Source of the DNA: Streptomyces pyxinae
Lineage (GTDB): Bacteria > Actinomycetota > Actinomycetes > Streptomycetales > Streptomycetaceae
Assembly: GCF_024756275.1 (NCBI RefSeq)
Contig: NZ_JANUGQ010000038.1
Span: 1-64,000 of the forward strand
Length of the DNA stretch: 64,000 bases
Reading direction: 5' to 3'
Part shown: positions 42,401-50,347 of the stretch, piece after piece
How the letters are laid out: each line of letters opens with the position of its first letter
Position numbering within the stretch: position 1 is the stretch's first letter
The notes under the pieces: model-generated
What the model was told of the DNA's origin: nothing
What the model saw: only the letters and a program-made list of their open reading frames with translations
Database searches by the model: none
Made by a program: the position numbers and the translations under genes

Positions 42401-44430
42401 AGCGCGCCCGCGCCGCCGACCAGGACCGCCGGGCCGCCCAGCGCGCCGCCGACGACGCCCACCGCACCGCCCGCGCGCTGCGCGCCGAGCGCGCCGAGAT
42501 CGCCGGCGCCCCGGAGCACCCGGGCGACGAGGGACCGGCCGCCGACGCGCCCCGGGCCGCGCTGCCCGACCTCCGCGAGGCGTACCGGGCCGCCTCCCAG
42601 CTGTACGAGAAGGTCGGCGTCGGCGCCGATCTCCGCGCCGAACAGGCCCGCGCCGAGAGCGACGAGAGCGCCGCCCTCGGTGAGCTGGAGCGGCTGACCA
42701 ACAAGGTGCGCACCCGGGCCGCCCAGCTCCTCGAAGGCACCGACGGCGCCGACGGGCCGTCCCGCCAGGCCGCCGCCGCCCGCGCCGAGTCGCTGGTCCA
42801 GCTGCTGGAGACGCGGGCCACCGAGGCGAGCGAGAAGCTGGGCCGGCTGCGCGGCGAGGCCGAGCGGCTCGCCCCCGAGGACGGCGCCGCCCATGTCGAG
42901 CTGCCCGAGCAGCGGGTGCCCGCCGACGCCGAGCAGGCCCAGGGCCTGCTGCGTACCGCCACCGGTGAACTGGCCGCCCGCACCGAGGCCCTGGAGGCCG
43001 CCCGGACCGGCCATGCCCGGCTCCTCCAGGCGCACCGCGCCGCCGAGGACGCGGCCGGCGGCTTCGACGAGACGGCCGCGCTCCTCCGCGACCTGCTGCG
43101 CGAGCCGACCACCGAGCGCCCCGAGGAGGCCGGGGCCCCGGAGGAGCCCGAGCCCTACCCCGGCGACCTTGCCGAGGCCCGGACCGCCGCCGCCGAGGCC
43201 CGGCGCTCGCTGCGCGGCTGCTCCGGCGATCTGTCCGCCGCCGACAGCGCCGTACGGGAGGCCTGCGACGTCCTCGTACGGCACGCCAACTCCACCCGCT
43301 ACGAGCAGGTCCGCACCCCCGCCCGGCAGCAGATCCGCGAACTGCCGGCCTCGGCCCTGCCCGAGCACGCCGCCGCCTGGGCCGACGCCTTCGCACCCCG
43401 GCTGCGGGTGCTCACCGACGAGCTGGCCCAGCTGGAGCGCAACCGCGACTCGATCGTGGACCGGCTGCGCGGGCTGGTCGAGTCCGCCCTCGCCACCCTC
43501 CGGTCGGCACAGCGGCTCTCCCGGCTGCCCGAGGGACTGGGGGAGTGGTCGGGCCAGGAGTTCCTGCGCATCCGCTTCGAGGAGCCGGACCAGGCGACGC
43601 TGGTGGAGCGGCTCGGCGAGGTCATCGACGAGGCGACCAGCGCGGCCGTCCGGAAGAACTCCGATCTCCGCCGGGACGGCATGTCCCTGCTGCTGCGCGG
43701 GGTACACGCCGCCCTCCAGCCGAAGGGCATCGCGGTGGAGATCCTCAAGCCGGACGCGGTGCTCCGGGCCGAGCGGGTGCCGGTCGGCCAGATGGGCGAT
43801 GTCTTCTCCGGCGGCCAGCTGCTCACCGCCGCCATCGCGCTGTACTGCACCATGGCCGCGCTGCGCAGCAACGACCGGGGCCGCGACAAGCACCGCCACG
43901 CGGGCACGCTCTTCCTGGACAACCCGATCGGCCGGGCCAACGCCACCTATCTGCTGGAGCTCCAGCGGGCCGTCTCGGACGCCCTCGGTGTCCAGCTGCT
44001 CTACACCACGGGCCTCTTCGACACCACGGCTCTGGCGGAGTTCCCGCTGGTCATCCGGTTGCGCAACGACGCCGACCTGCGGGCCGGGCTGAAGTACATC
44101 AGCGTGGAGGAGCATCTGCGGCCGGGGCTGCCGCAGCAGCGCACCGAGGGGGAGACGGTGCACGGCGAGATCACCGCCACCCGGATGTTCAAGCGCACCC
44201 CGGCCGAACCGGCTCCGCCGGCGAGGTCCCGTCCCCAGCCCCAGCCCCAGCCGCCCGCCTCGGTCGCGGTCCCGGACCCCGGCGCGGCAGCCGGTCCGGT
44301 GCCGCCCGTACCGGCGCCGGCCCCCGGTGCGGAGACCGATGCCCCGGCCCCCGGCAGTGGTCCCGACCCGGCCGCCGGTGACTCCGCCGCCGGTGGCGGG
44401 GCCCCCGGCCACCCGGCCGCCGACGGCTGA
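39499..44430 (+). CDS. Giant SMC-like ATPase (MukB/MksB/JetC type)
   Basis: 1643 aa. Walker A is ENGGGKS at residues 64-70. Two Ala/Glu/Arg-rich coiled-coil arms (about 260-640 and 830-1330) flank a globular hinge-like domain (about 650-800, with GIPALPGWRYLA). The C-terminal head has the ABC signature FSGGQ at 1436-1440 and Walker B LFLDNP at 1472-1476. Asp1474 is present, but the next residue is Asn rather than the catalytic Glu. A Pro/Ala-rich tail closes the protein. This is SMC architecture; the Asn implies slow or different ATP turnover. It probably works with the two upstream genes. The gap before it is 282 bp. Confidence 0.75.
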   Translation: MYELSRVRLYSIGPAGARYADTVLDLRGVGAPVPHPAPAQAEFFEEEPVGPPRRPAPAGVLFLENGGGKSVLLKLIFSVMLPGHRNTLGGASSGVLRKFLLADDCGHVALEWQHTLTGELIVVGKASEWRGRQVSNDPRKFAEAWYSFRPGPGLSLDSLPVAEATSVRPPAEGTSGARGRRRTMKGFRDALTEAGKAYPHLDVTWEEIHDRWNEHLGDLGLDPELFRYQREMNADEGEAAGLFAVKKDADFTDLLLRAVTDTRDTDGLADLVGGFGNKLGRRAELTAERDFTAGSVDLLGRIVTAADTRARARDVHAGAERRTRALARRLSARGGVERVRAAELAQRVTAAAHAVTRAEEERGHSSLIAAELAYRHASLALAAAEKGAAAQRRELIDARTLHSAWQAAELVLRHRAAADRSARVAAAIREAERDAAPALAARAEAAADLVRALSAAAEAGELHADEEEERSAALQETGEAAHRDATAAATDAQRARSEAGHLRQRLAEVEQETAEAVRAGWLDDSAPDADPARAALAASDAEKSTVAAWETAREAARAAADRAREAAAAESRAELGAARAADAARNARHAYDAERRAAESIAADERLAELLSLEPAPAAPAGPGVPGPRQGGDPADAPGARARAGEPAPPHRSAGAGPLTAEEFDGCADELRELLDRGVASAERKLFELRTAAADDARILGALGDGGLLPPGPDVLATVEYLGEQGIPALPGWRYLAQAVDPADHAAVLAARPELVDGVVITDAVSYTRAREVLAEAALLPRSAVAVGTAAALLAPVPGPGAGAEGAGGDVFLVPPNPAMHDEGAADEERQALRARATARDEEIRTLAARLTGDRSLAARIGSWRADCPPGMLAELAAAATAAEETATAAEAALAEARTARAEADEAAAETARVRDERQEAAQRARRAADALAGLAHRLRERAGWTTRLRELADEAAEAEEKAQSCLERARAADQDRRAAQRAADDAHRTARALRAERAEIAGAPEHPGDEGPAADAPRAALPDLREAYRAASQLYEKVGVGADLRAEQARAESDESAALGELERLTNKVRTRAAQLLEGTDGADGPSRQAAAARAESLVQLLETRATEASEKLGRLRGEAERLAPEDGAAHVELPEQRVPADAEQAQGLLRTATGELAARTEALEAARTGHARLLQAHRAAEDAAGGFDETAALLRDLLREPTTERPEEAGAPEEPEPYPGDLAEARTAAAEARRSLRGCSGDLSAADSAVREACDVLVRHANSTRYEQVRTPARQQIRELPASALPEHAAAWADAFAPRLRVLTDELAQLERNRDSIVDRLRGLVESALATLRSAQRLSRLPEGLGEWSGQEFLRIRFEEPDQATLVERLGEVIDEATSAAVRKNSDLRRDGMSLLLRGVHAALQPKGIAVEILKPDAVLRAERVPVGQMGDVFSGGQLLTAAIALYCTMAALRSNDRGRDKHRHAGTLFLDNPIGRANATYLLELQRAVSDALGVQLLYTTGLFDTTALAEFPLVIRLRNDADLRAGLKYISVEEHLRPGLPQQRTEGETVHGEITATRMFKRTPAEPAPPARSRPQPQPQPPASVAVPDPGAAAGPVPPVPAPAPGAETDAPAPGSGPDPAAGDSAAGGGAPGHPAADG

Positions 44431-44458
44431 CCCGCCCGGCGGCCGCGCGGGACGGCAC

Positions 44459-44489
44459 CCGGTCGGCTCCGGGGGCGGCAGCCGACCGG
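44459..44489. terminator. Terminator between the SMC-like gene and a convergent gene
   Basis: Arms CCGGTCGGCT (44459-44468) and AGCCGACCGG (44480-44489) are perfectly complementary around an 11-nt loop, 29 bp after the SMC-like stop. Confidence 0.7.
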
Positions 44490-44506
44490 TCGGGGCCGGC
44501 CGGGCT

Positions 44507-45385
44507 TCAGGCCCGGGAGAGCCGGCGGCCCACCCGGCGCCGCCGTATCCGGGCCGCCTCCCGCGCGGCCGCCCGGGCCAGCCGGCGGGCCCGGCGCCGC
44601 TCCCGCCGCAGCCGCCGGGCCGTACTGCTGGGCTCCGACACCACGCCGTACCGCTGCATCCACACCTGCCGGGTGACCCAGACGTCCAGCACCGCCCAGG
44701 TCGCCACCACGGTGCAGGCCACACCGCTCAGCACCATGGGGAAGGCGAGCCAGACCTCCGCGAGGACGCAGAAGAAGGCGACCATCGCCTGAATGAGCGT
44801 CACGGACGCGATCAGTACGGCCCGCACCGCCGCCGTACGCACCGGGTCCGGCAGCCTGCGCCGCCCGACCGGCTCCTCCACCCACAGCTCCCGCCGGGTG
44901 GTACGGGTCTCCGCGCCGTCCCGGTGCCGTCCGGCTCCGTGGACCCCGCCCGGGTGGCCACCCGGGCCGTCGGTGCCCCGCCCGCCGTACGACTGCCCGG
45001 GGGACGACGGCCGGTGGTGCGGCTGTCCGCCGTACGCCTGCTCGCGGTCCGGCTGCCCGGCGTACGGGCTCCCGGGGTACGGCCGCTCGCGGTCCGGCTG
45101 CCCGGCGCCGGTCAGCCGTGCGCCGTACCTCTCACCCCCGTACGGCTCCGGGGCCGCCGGCCGGCCTCTGCCCGGGGCCCCGCCGGTCCGGGCCCGGCCG
45201 TCGCGCGGCCCGCCGTGCCGCTCGGGCCGCCCGTACCGCCGGTGCGGCCCGTCGTGACCCTCGTACTGTTCGTACAGCCCCTCGTACCACCCGTATCGCT
45301 CGTATCCCTCGCGTCCCTCGTACCGGTCGCGTCCCTCGTACCGCGCGCGGTACCCGTCCGTCTCCGACCTCGCCGACCTGTCCAT
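44507..45385 (-). CDS. Tyr/Arg/Gly-rich protein with two membrane helices
   Basis: 292 aa, no family recognised. Residues 1-150 are low complexity with Tyr-Glu-Gly/Arg repeats (ARYEGRDRYEGREGYERYG) and Gly/Pro/Gln stretches, likely disordered. Two membrane helices follow (AVLIASVTLIQAMVAFFCVLAEVW and VLSGVACTVVATWAVLDVW), and the C-terminus is an extremely basic tail (RRLRRERRRARRLAR). The layout resembles a membrane anchor that contacts nucleic acid or phospholipid. The ATG at 45385 follows GGGGAG at 10 bp. Confidence 0.7.
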   Translation of the reverse strand: MDRSARSETDGYRARYEGRDRYEGREGYERYGWYEGLYEQYEGHDGPHRRYGRPERHGGPRDGRARTGGAPGRGRPAAPEPYGGERYGARLTGAGQPDRERPYPGSPYAGQPDREQAYGGQPHHRPSSPGQSYGGRGTDGPGGHPGGVHGAGRHRDGAETRTTRRELWVEEPVGRRRLPDPVRTAAVRAVLIASVTLIQAMVAFFCVLAEVWLAFPMVLSGVACTVVATWAVLDVWVTRQVWMQRYGVVSEPSSTARRLRRERRRARRLARAAAREAARIRRRRVGRRLSRA

Positions 45386-45609
45386 CGAACCGCCACTCCC
45401 CACGACTGACCGTCTTCTGGTGGCTGCCCCTTGCGCGCCGCTTTACGCCGCCCGTCCGGCGAGTCCCCTCCCCGCAGCCCCCTTGTGCATGACGCCGGAA
45501 CCCGGGCCGGGGATTCCCCAGGGCGAGAATCCGGCCAACCGAAGACGGTCGAAAAGTGACGCCTCGTCGGCAGAGCTCCGACGGGCGCCTGGTTGTCAAC
45601 TCCTCGGAT

Positions 45610-45627
45610 ACCAGGACAAGTCCTGGT
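45610..45627. promoter_or_regulatory. Palindrome upstream of the conservon
   Basis: ACCAGGAC-AA-GTCCTGGT, perfect 8-bp arms, about 150 bp before the conservon start and 225 bp from the divergent membrane-protein gene. TAGGCT at 45692-45697 is a possible -10 box for the conservon. The rest of the 45386-45760 gap shows no gene. Confidence 0.5.
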
Positions 45628-45760
45628 GAGAGCGACAGGCATCGGCCGAAAAAGGCCCGGACGTGCCTTCGAGTTGTCGCCCGTGCGGTAGTAGGCTCAC
45701 GCCGTTTGTTGGTGAGTTCATGTGACCATCGGCGCCGGGCGGAGCGAGCTGGGGGAGGCC

Positions 45761-48757
45761 ATGCGCTTTCGCGGAAAGTCGATCCGCAGGAAGATCGTGG
45801 CCCTGCTGCTCGTGCCGCTGCTCTCGCTCACCGGGCTCTGGGGGTTCGCCACCCTGCTGACCGGGCGCGAGGCCCGGCAACTGCTGGATGTCGGCCAGGT
45901 GCTGGAGCGGGTGGGCTATCCGGTCGAGCAGGCCGTCCGCGTCATGCAGAAGGAACGCCGGCAGTCCCTGGTGTATCTGGCCGATCCCCGCGCCTCGGAG
46001 GCCCTGTCGGCGCTGCAGCGTGAGCGCGCCGCCACCGACCGGGCCCTCGACGTGATCCGGGAGAGCGCCCGGGACCCCGGGGTGGCCGACGCCATGACGC
46101 CCCGGGTGGCCCGCCGGCTGGACGCGCTCGTCGGGACACTGGACGGGCTGGAGACCCTGCGCCGCTCGGTGGAGGCCCGGTCCGTCGGCCGCAGCCAGGC
46201 CCTGGAGTACTACAACGACCTGGTCGATCCCTGCTACGCCTTCCTGATGGCACTCCACGCGGTGGAGAACGTCGAGATGGACAAGCAGGCGCGCGCCCTG
46301 GTGGGCCTGGTCCGGGCCCGCGAGATGCTCGCCCAGGAGGACGCCCTGGTGGTCTCCTCCCTGCTCACCGGCCGGTTCACGGCCCAGGACACCCGCTCGC
46401 TCACCGATCTGGTGGCCAAGCGGCAGGTGCTCTACGAGACCAACCTCGAACTGCTGCCGACCGTCGAACACGACACCTTCGGCACCTACTGGAGCGGCCC
46501 CGGCACCGAACCGCTGCGGGTCACCGAGAACGCGCTCATCGCCGCCGGCCCCACCGACGACCCCGGGACCGGTGCCGAGCGGTGGCGCGAACTGGCCGAT
46601 CCGGTGCTGGACCGGCTCGCGGTGGAGACCGACGAGGCCGCCGCCCGCTTCGAGGAGCGGGTCGCCCCCATCGCCCGGAGCGTGCTGCTCAGGGCCGGGA
46701 TCGCCGGAGTGCTCGGCTTCGCCGCCCTGGTGGCCTCCCTGGTCGTCTCCGTACGCGTCGGCCGCGGGCTGGTCCGCGATCTGCGCCGGCTGCGCAAGGA
46801 GGCGCAGGAGGTCTCCGGGGTACGGCTGCCGAGCGTGATGCGCCGGCTCGCGGCGGGCGAGCACGTCGACATCGAGACCGAGGTCCCGCGGCTGGAGTAC
46901 GAGCGGGACGAGATCGGCCAGGTCGGCCAGGCGCTCAACACCCTCCAGCGCGCGGCCGTCGAGGCGGCCGTCCGCCAGGCCGACCTGCGGCGCGGTGTCT
47001 CCGAGGTGTTCGTCAACCTGGCCCGCCGCAACCAGGTGCTGCTGCACCGTCAGCTCACCCTGCTGGACACCATGGAGCGGCGCACCGAGGACGCCGGGGA
47101 ACTGGCCGACCTCTTCCGGCTGGACCATATGACGACTCGGATGCGCCGGCACGCCGAGGGCCTGGTGATCCTCTCCGGGGCCGCCCCTTCCCGCCAGTGG
47201 CGCCGCCCGGTCCAGCTGATGGACGTGGTGCGCGCGGCGGTCGCGGAAGTCGAGGACTACGAGCGGATCGAGGTGCGCCGGCTGCCCCGGATCGGGGTCG
47301 GCGGCCCGGCCGTCGCCGACCTCACCCATCTCGTCGCCGAACTGCTGGAGAACGCCACGGTGTTCTCGCCCCCGCACACCACGGTCCATGTGCACGGGGA
47401 GCGGGTGGCCAACGGCTTCACCCTGGAGCTGGACGACCGGGGGCTCGGCATGCCGCCGGACGCCCTGCTCGACGCCAACCTCCGGCTCGCCGAGACCCCC
47501 GAGTTCGAGCTGTCCGACACCGACCGGCTCGGCCTCTTCGTGGTCAGCCGCCTCGCCCAGCGGCAGAACGTCCGGGTCTCCCTCCAGCCCTCCCCGTACG
47601 GCGGGATCACCGCGGTCGTGTTCATCCCGGCCGCGCTGCTCACCGACCCGCCCGAGACCCAGGGCAGCGGCTTCCGGCTGGACCGGGCCACGGCCCCGCC
47701 GGCGGGCGAGCGGCGGAGCCCGGTCCGCGCCGGTGGCCCCCGGCGACCGTCCCGGCCCGGCGGCCCGGCGGACCCGGAGGCGTACCGGCCGGGCGCGGAG
47801 GAGCCGTACGCCGACGCTGACACCGACGACGCGTTCGCCACCCGCCGCGCCGGGGCGGGGCAGCACCAGCAGGCCGCCGAGCCGTCCGACCCGGGGGCCG
47901 GGCAGCGGCTGCCCCGCCGCCACCCCCCGACCCTGGTCGCCGAGTACGGGCAGCGGGTGTACGAGCGCGGCCGTGCCCACCCGTCCCCCGGCCGCCCGAT
48001 CGGCCCGCCCGCCCATGGTGCGGAGGACCTGGCCGTTCCCGGCTCCGGTGGTCCCGAGGGCCCGGCCGCTCCGGGTGCTCCCGGTCCCGTGGGCCCGGTC
48101 GCTCCGGGTGTCGGTGGCCCCCCGGCTCCGGCCGCTTCCGGTGCCGGTGGCTCCCCTGGTCCGGCCGCTCCCGGCACTCCTGGTCCCGAGGCCCCGGCCG
48201 CTTCCGCCGCGGAACCCGGTCCGGGCCGCCCCGGTCTTCCCGCCGCGCCGGGTGCCCCGGCCACCGGGGCCGCGTGGCCCGAACTGCCCGCGCCCCGCGC
48301 CATACCACCCGTACGCCCCGAGCTGCCCGCCCCGGGGCCCGTACCGCCCGGAGCCGTACCCCCCGGCCGTCCCGCTCCGGCGCCGGGCCGGTCCACGCCG
48401 GGGGACCCGGAGCTCGGCGGCCTGCCCCGCCGGGTGCGCCAGGCCAGCCTGATCCCGCAGCTCCGGGAGCTGCCCGCCCCGCCCGAGCCCGTGTCCCCCG
48501 GGGTGGCGGGCACCGGGCCGGCCGACCCGGACGGCGGGGCCGAACGGGACGCGGACGAGGTACGCCGGCGGATGGCGGCCATGCAGCGCGGCTGGCAGCG
48601 CGGCCGGCGGCAGAACGAGGCCCCCGAAGCCGTACCGGACGGGCACACCCACGGGCACGCGCACGCATCCACTCAGACCCCACCGCACACGGACACCGCA
48701 TCCGGCGGCCGTGGCGGGACAGCACCAGGAACGACACCGGGAGGGAACGGTCGATGA
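45761..48757 (+). CDS. cvnA: Conservon sensor-kinase-like protein CvnA
   Basis: 998 aa. Helix 1 (IVALLLVPLLSLTGLWGFA), an external sensing domain of about 270 residues, helix 2 (GIAGVLGFAALVASLVVSV), a HAMP-like linker, a dimerisation region (FRLDHMTTRMRRHAEGLVIL) and a histidine-kinase ATPase domain (HLVAELLENATVFSPP, DDRGLGMPPDALL). After about residue 640 a long Pro/Ala/Gly-rich tail follows. CvnA acts with CvnB-D in a G-protein-like membrane complex. ATG at 45761 has GGGGGAGG close by; a GTG at 45722 with GGTGAG is an alternative. It overlaps cvnB by 4 bp. Confidence 0.9.
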   Translation: MRFRGKSIRRKIVALLLVPLLSLTGLWGFATLLTGREARQLLDVGQVLERVGYPVEQAVRVMQKERRQSLVYLADPRASEALSALQRERAATDRALDVIRESARDPGVADAMTPRVARRLDALVGTLDGLETLRRSVEARSVGRSQALEYYNDLVDPCYAFLMALHAVENVEMDKQARALVGLVRAREMLAQEDALVVSSLLTGRFTAQDTRSLTDLVAKRQVLYETNLELLPTVEHDTFGTYWSGPGTEPLRVTENALIAAGPTDDPGTGAERWRELADPVLDRLAVETDEAAARFEERVAPIARSVLLRAGIAGVLGFAALVASLVVSVRVGRGLVRDLRRLRKEAQEVSGVRLPSVMRRLAAGEHVDIETEVPRLEYERDEIGQVGQALNTLQRAAVEAAVRQADLRRGVSEVFVNLARRNQVLLHRQLTLLDTMERRTEDAGELADLFRLDHMTTRMRRHAEGLVILSGAAPSRQWRRPVQLMDVVRAAVAEVEDYERIEVRRLPRIGVGGPAVADLTHLVAELLENATVFSPPHTTVHVHGERVANGFTLELDDRGLGMPPDALLDANLRLAETPEFELSDTDRLGLFVVSRLAQRQNVRVSLQPSPYGGITAVVFIPAALLTDPPETQGSGFRLDRATAPPAGERRSPVRAGGPRRPSRPGGPADPEAYRPGAEEPYADADTDDAFATRRAGAGQHQQAAEPSDPGAGQRLPRRHPPTLVAEYGQRVYERGRAHPSPGRPIGPPAHGAEDLAVPGSGGPEGPAAPGAPGPVGPVAPGVGGPPAPAASGAGGSPGPAAPGTPGPEAPAASAAEPGPGRPGLPAAPGAPATGAAWPELPAPRAIPPVRPELPAPGPVPPGAVPPGRPAPAPGRSTPGDPELGGLPRRVRQASLIPQLRELPAPPEPVSPGVAGTGPADPDGGAERDADEVRRRMAAMQRGWQRGRRQNEAPEAVPDGHTHGHAHASTQTPPHTDTASGGRGGTAPGTTPGGNGR

Positions 48758-49182
48758 CCGCACCGAACGCCGCAGCCGCCAACGCGACCGGCGAGCTCAA
48801 CTGGCTTCTCGACGAACTGGTCGAGCGGGTCGGCTCGATCCGGAAGGCCCTGGTGCTCTCCGGCGACGGGCTGGCCACCGGCGCCTCCCGGGACCTCGGC
48901 CGGGAGGACAGCGAGCACCTGGCGGCCGTCGCCTCCGGGTTCCACAGCCTCGCCAAGGGCGTGGGCCGGCACTTCGACGCGGGCCGGGTCCGCCAGACGG
49001 TGGTGGAGCTGGACGAGGCGTTCCTCTTCGTGACCGCCGCGGGTGACGGCAGCTGCCTCGCCGTGCTGGCGGACGCCGACTCCGACATGGGCCTGGTGGC
49101 GTACGAGATGACGCTGATGGTCAAGCGGGTGGGCGTCCACCTCGGCACCGCGCCCCGGACCGGGCTGCACACCGGAGGGTGA
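48754..49182 (+). CDS. cvnB: Conservon Roadblock/LC7 protein CvnB
   Basis: 142 aa Roadblock/LC7 domain (ELNWLLDELVERVGSIRKALV, DGLATGASRDLGREDSEHLAA, SCLAVLADADSDMGLVAYEM). LC7 proteins bind Ras-like GTPases, here CvnD, and pass the CvnA signal on. Its ATG overlaps the cvnA stop (ATGA) with GGGAGGG upstream. Complete and typical. Confidence 0.94.
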   Translation: MTAPNAAAANATGELNWLLDELVERVGSIRKALVLSGDGLATGASRDLGREDSEHLAAVASGFHSLAKGVGRHFDAGRVRQTVVELDEAFLFVTAAGDGSCLAVLADADSDMGLVAYEMTLMVKRVGVHLGTAPRTGLHTGG

Positions 49183-49192
49183 GTGCGAGGCG

Positions 49193-49615
49193 ATGAGTGA
49201 CGCGGGCCGACAGGGGCGGCCGGGGGAGCGGGGCCCGGGCGGTGACCACTGGTTCGACGACGACGCCGGGCCGGTCGTCCGGCCGTACGCGATGACCCGC
49301 GGCCGGACGAGTACCGCCACCCGCCAGCGGCTGGACCTGATCGCCCTGGTGGTGCCCGAACCGGCCGCCGCCGATCCGGGCCGCGATCAGACGCTCTCTC
49401 CCGAGCATGTGGAGATCGTCCAGCGCTGCGGGGACTTCCCCCGGTCGATCGCCGATCTCGCCGCCGGACTGGACCTGCCCGTCGGAGTGGTACGGGTCCT
49501 CGTCGGCGATCTCGTCGAGGACGCCCTGGTCCATGTGACCCGCCCCGTTCCCCCGGCCGAACTGCCGGACGTCAGCATTCTGCGTGAGGTGATCAATGGT
49601 CTACGGGCGCTCTAG
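49193..49615 (+). CDS. cvnC: Conservon DUF742 protein CvnC
   Basis: 140 aa DUF742 protein with a winged-helix-like core (VVRPYAMTRGRT at the start of the domain, RCGDFPRSIADLAAGLDLPVG, VGDLVEDALVHV). CvnC may link the LC7 protein to the GTPase. It starts 10 bp after cvnB and overlaps the cvnD start by 20 bp, so the four genes form a tight operon. Confidence 0.94.
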   Translation: MSDAGRQGRPGERGPGGDHWFDDDAGPVVRPYAMTRGRTSTATRQRLDLIALVVPEPAAADPGRDQTLSPEHVEIVQRCGDFPRSIADLAAGLDLPVGVVRVLVGDLVEDALVHVTRPVPPAELPDVSILREVINGLRAL

Positions 49616-50264
49616 CTCCGGCGACCCCGACCGGCCCGGCGACCCCGATCGCTCCGGCGGACTCCCCGGTCCGGCGCGCGCCCGGCGGCCGGCCGATCCG
49701 GTGGCGCTCAAGCTCCTGGTGGCGGGCGGCTTCGGGGTCGGCAAGACCACCCTGGTCGGCGCGGTCAGCGAGATCCGGCCGCTGCGCACCGAGGAGGACC
49801 TCAGCGAGGCCGGCCGGCCGCTGGACGACCTGCGCGGCGTCGAGGCCAAGTCCACCACCACGGTCGCCATGGACTTCGGCCGGATCACGCTCCGGGACGA
49901 GCTGGTGCTCTATCTCTTCGGCACCCCCGGTCAGGACCGGTTCTGGTTCCTCTGGGACGAGCTGGCGCAGGGCGCGCTGGGTGCCGTGGTACTGGCCGAC
50001 ACCCGCCGGCTGGCGGAGTGCTTCGCCGCCGTCGACTACTTCGAGCGGCGCGGCATCCCCTTCCTGGTGGCCGTCAACTGCTTCGACGGCGCCGAGCGCT
50101 TCCCGGCCGCCACGGTCCGGGCGGCGCTCGACCTGGACGACCGGGTGCCGCTGCTGATGTGCGACGCCCGCGAACGGGAGTCGGTCAAAGAGGTGCTGGC
50201 GACCGTGGTGGAGCACGCCCTCGCCCTCACCACCCGGGACCGCGCCCCGGCAGTCCGGGGCTGA
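49596..50264 (+). CDS. cvnD: Conservon GTPase CvnD
   Basis: 222 aa Ras-like GTP-binding protein. P-loop GGFGVGKTTL; switch region with KSTTTVAMDFG; G3-like LFGTPGQDRFWF; base-recognition NCFDGAE in place of a strict NKxD. The N-terminal 30 residues are Asp/Pro/Gly-rich. CvnD cycles between GDP and GTP under CvnA-C control. No P450 (cvnE/F) follows, unlike some conservons. Confidence 0.94.
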   Translation: MVYGRSSSGDPDRPGDPDRSGGLPGPARARRPADPVALKLLVAGGFGVGKTTLVGAVSEIRPLRTEEDLSEAGRPLDDLRGVEAKSTTTVAMDFGRITLRDELVLYLFGTPGQDRFWFLWDELAQGALGAVVLADTRRLAECFAAVDYFERRGIPFLVAVNCFDGAERFPAATVRAALDLDDRVPLLMCDARERESVKEVLATVVEHALALTTRDRAPAVRG

Positions 50265-50347
50265 TCCGGGGGCACCCGTACGCCCGCCCCTGGGGCACCC
50301 ATCCGACCCCGGAGCGGTCCCCCGCCGCCGGGAACCGCCCCCGGCCC

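Noticed and set aside
39436..44724. 1762-codon open frame antisense to the SMC-like gene
   Set aside because: Gly/Leu/Arg-rich translation without motifs; it mirrors the GC-biased third codon positions of the sense gene, which has ATPase motifs at both ends.
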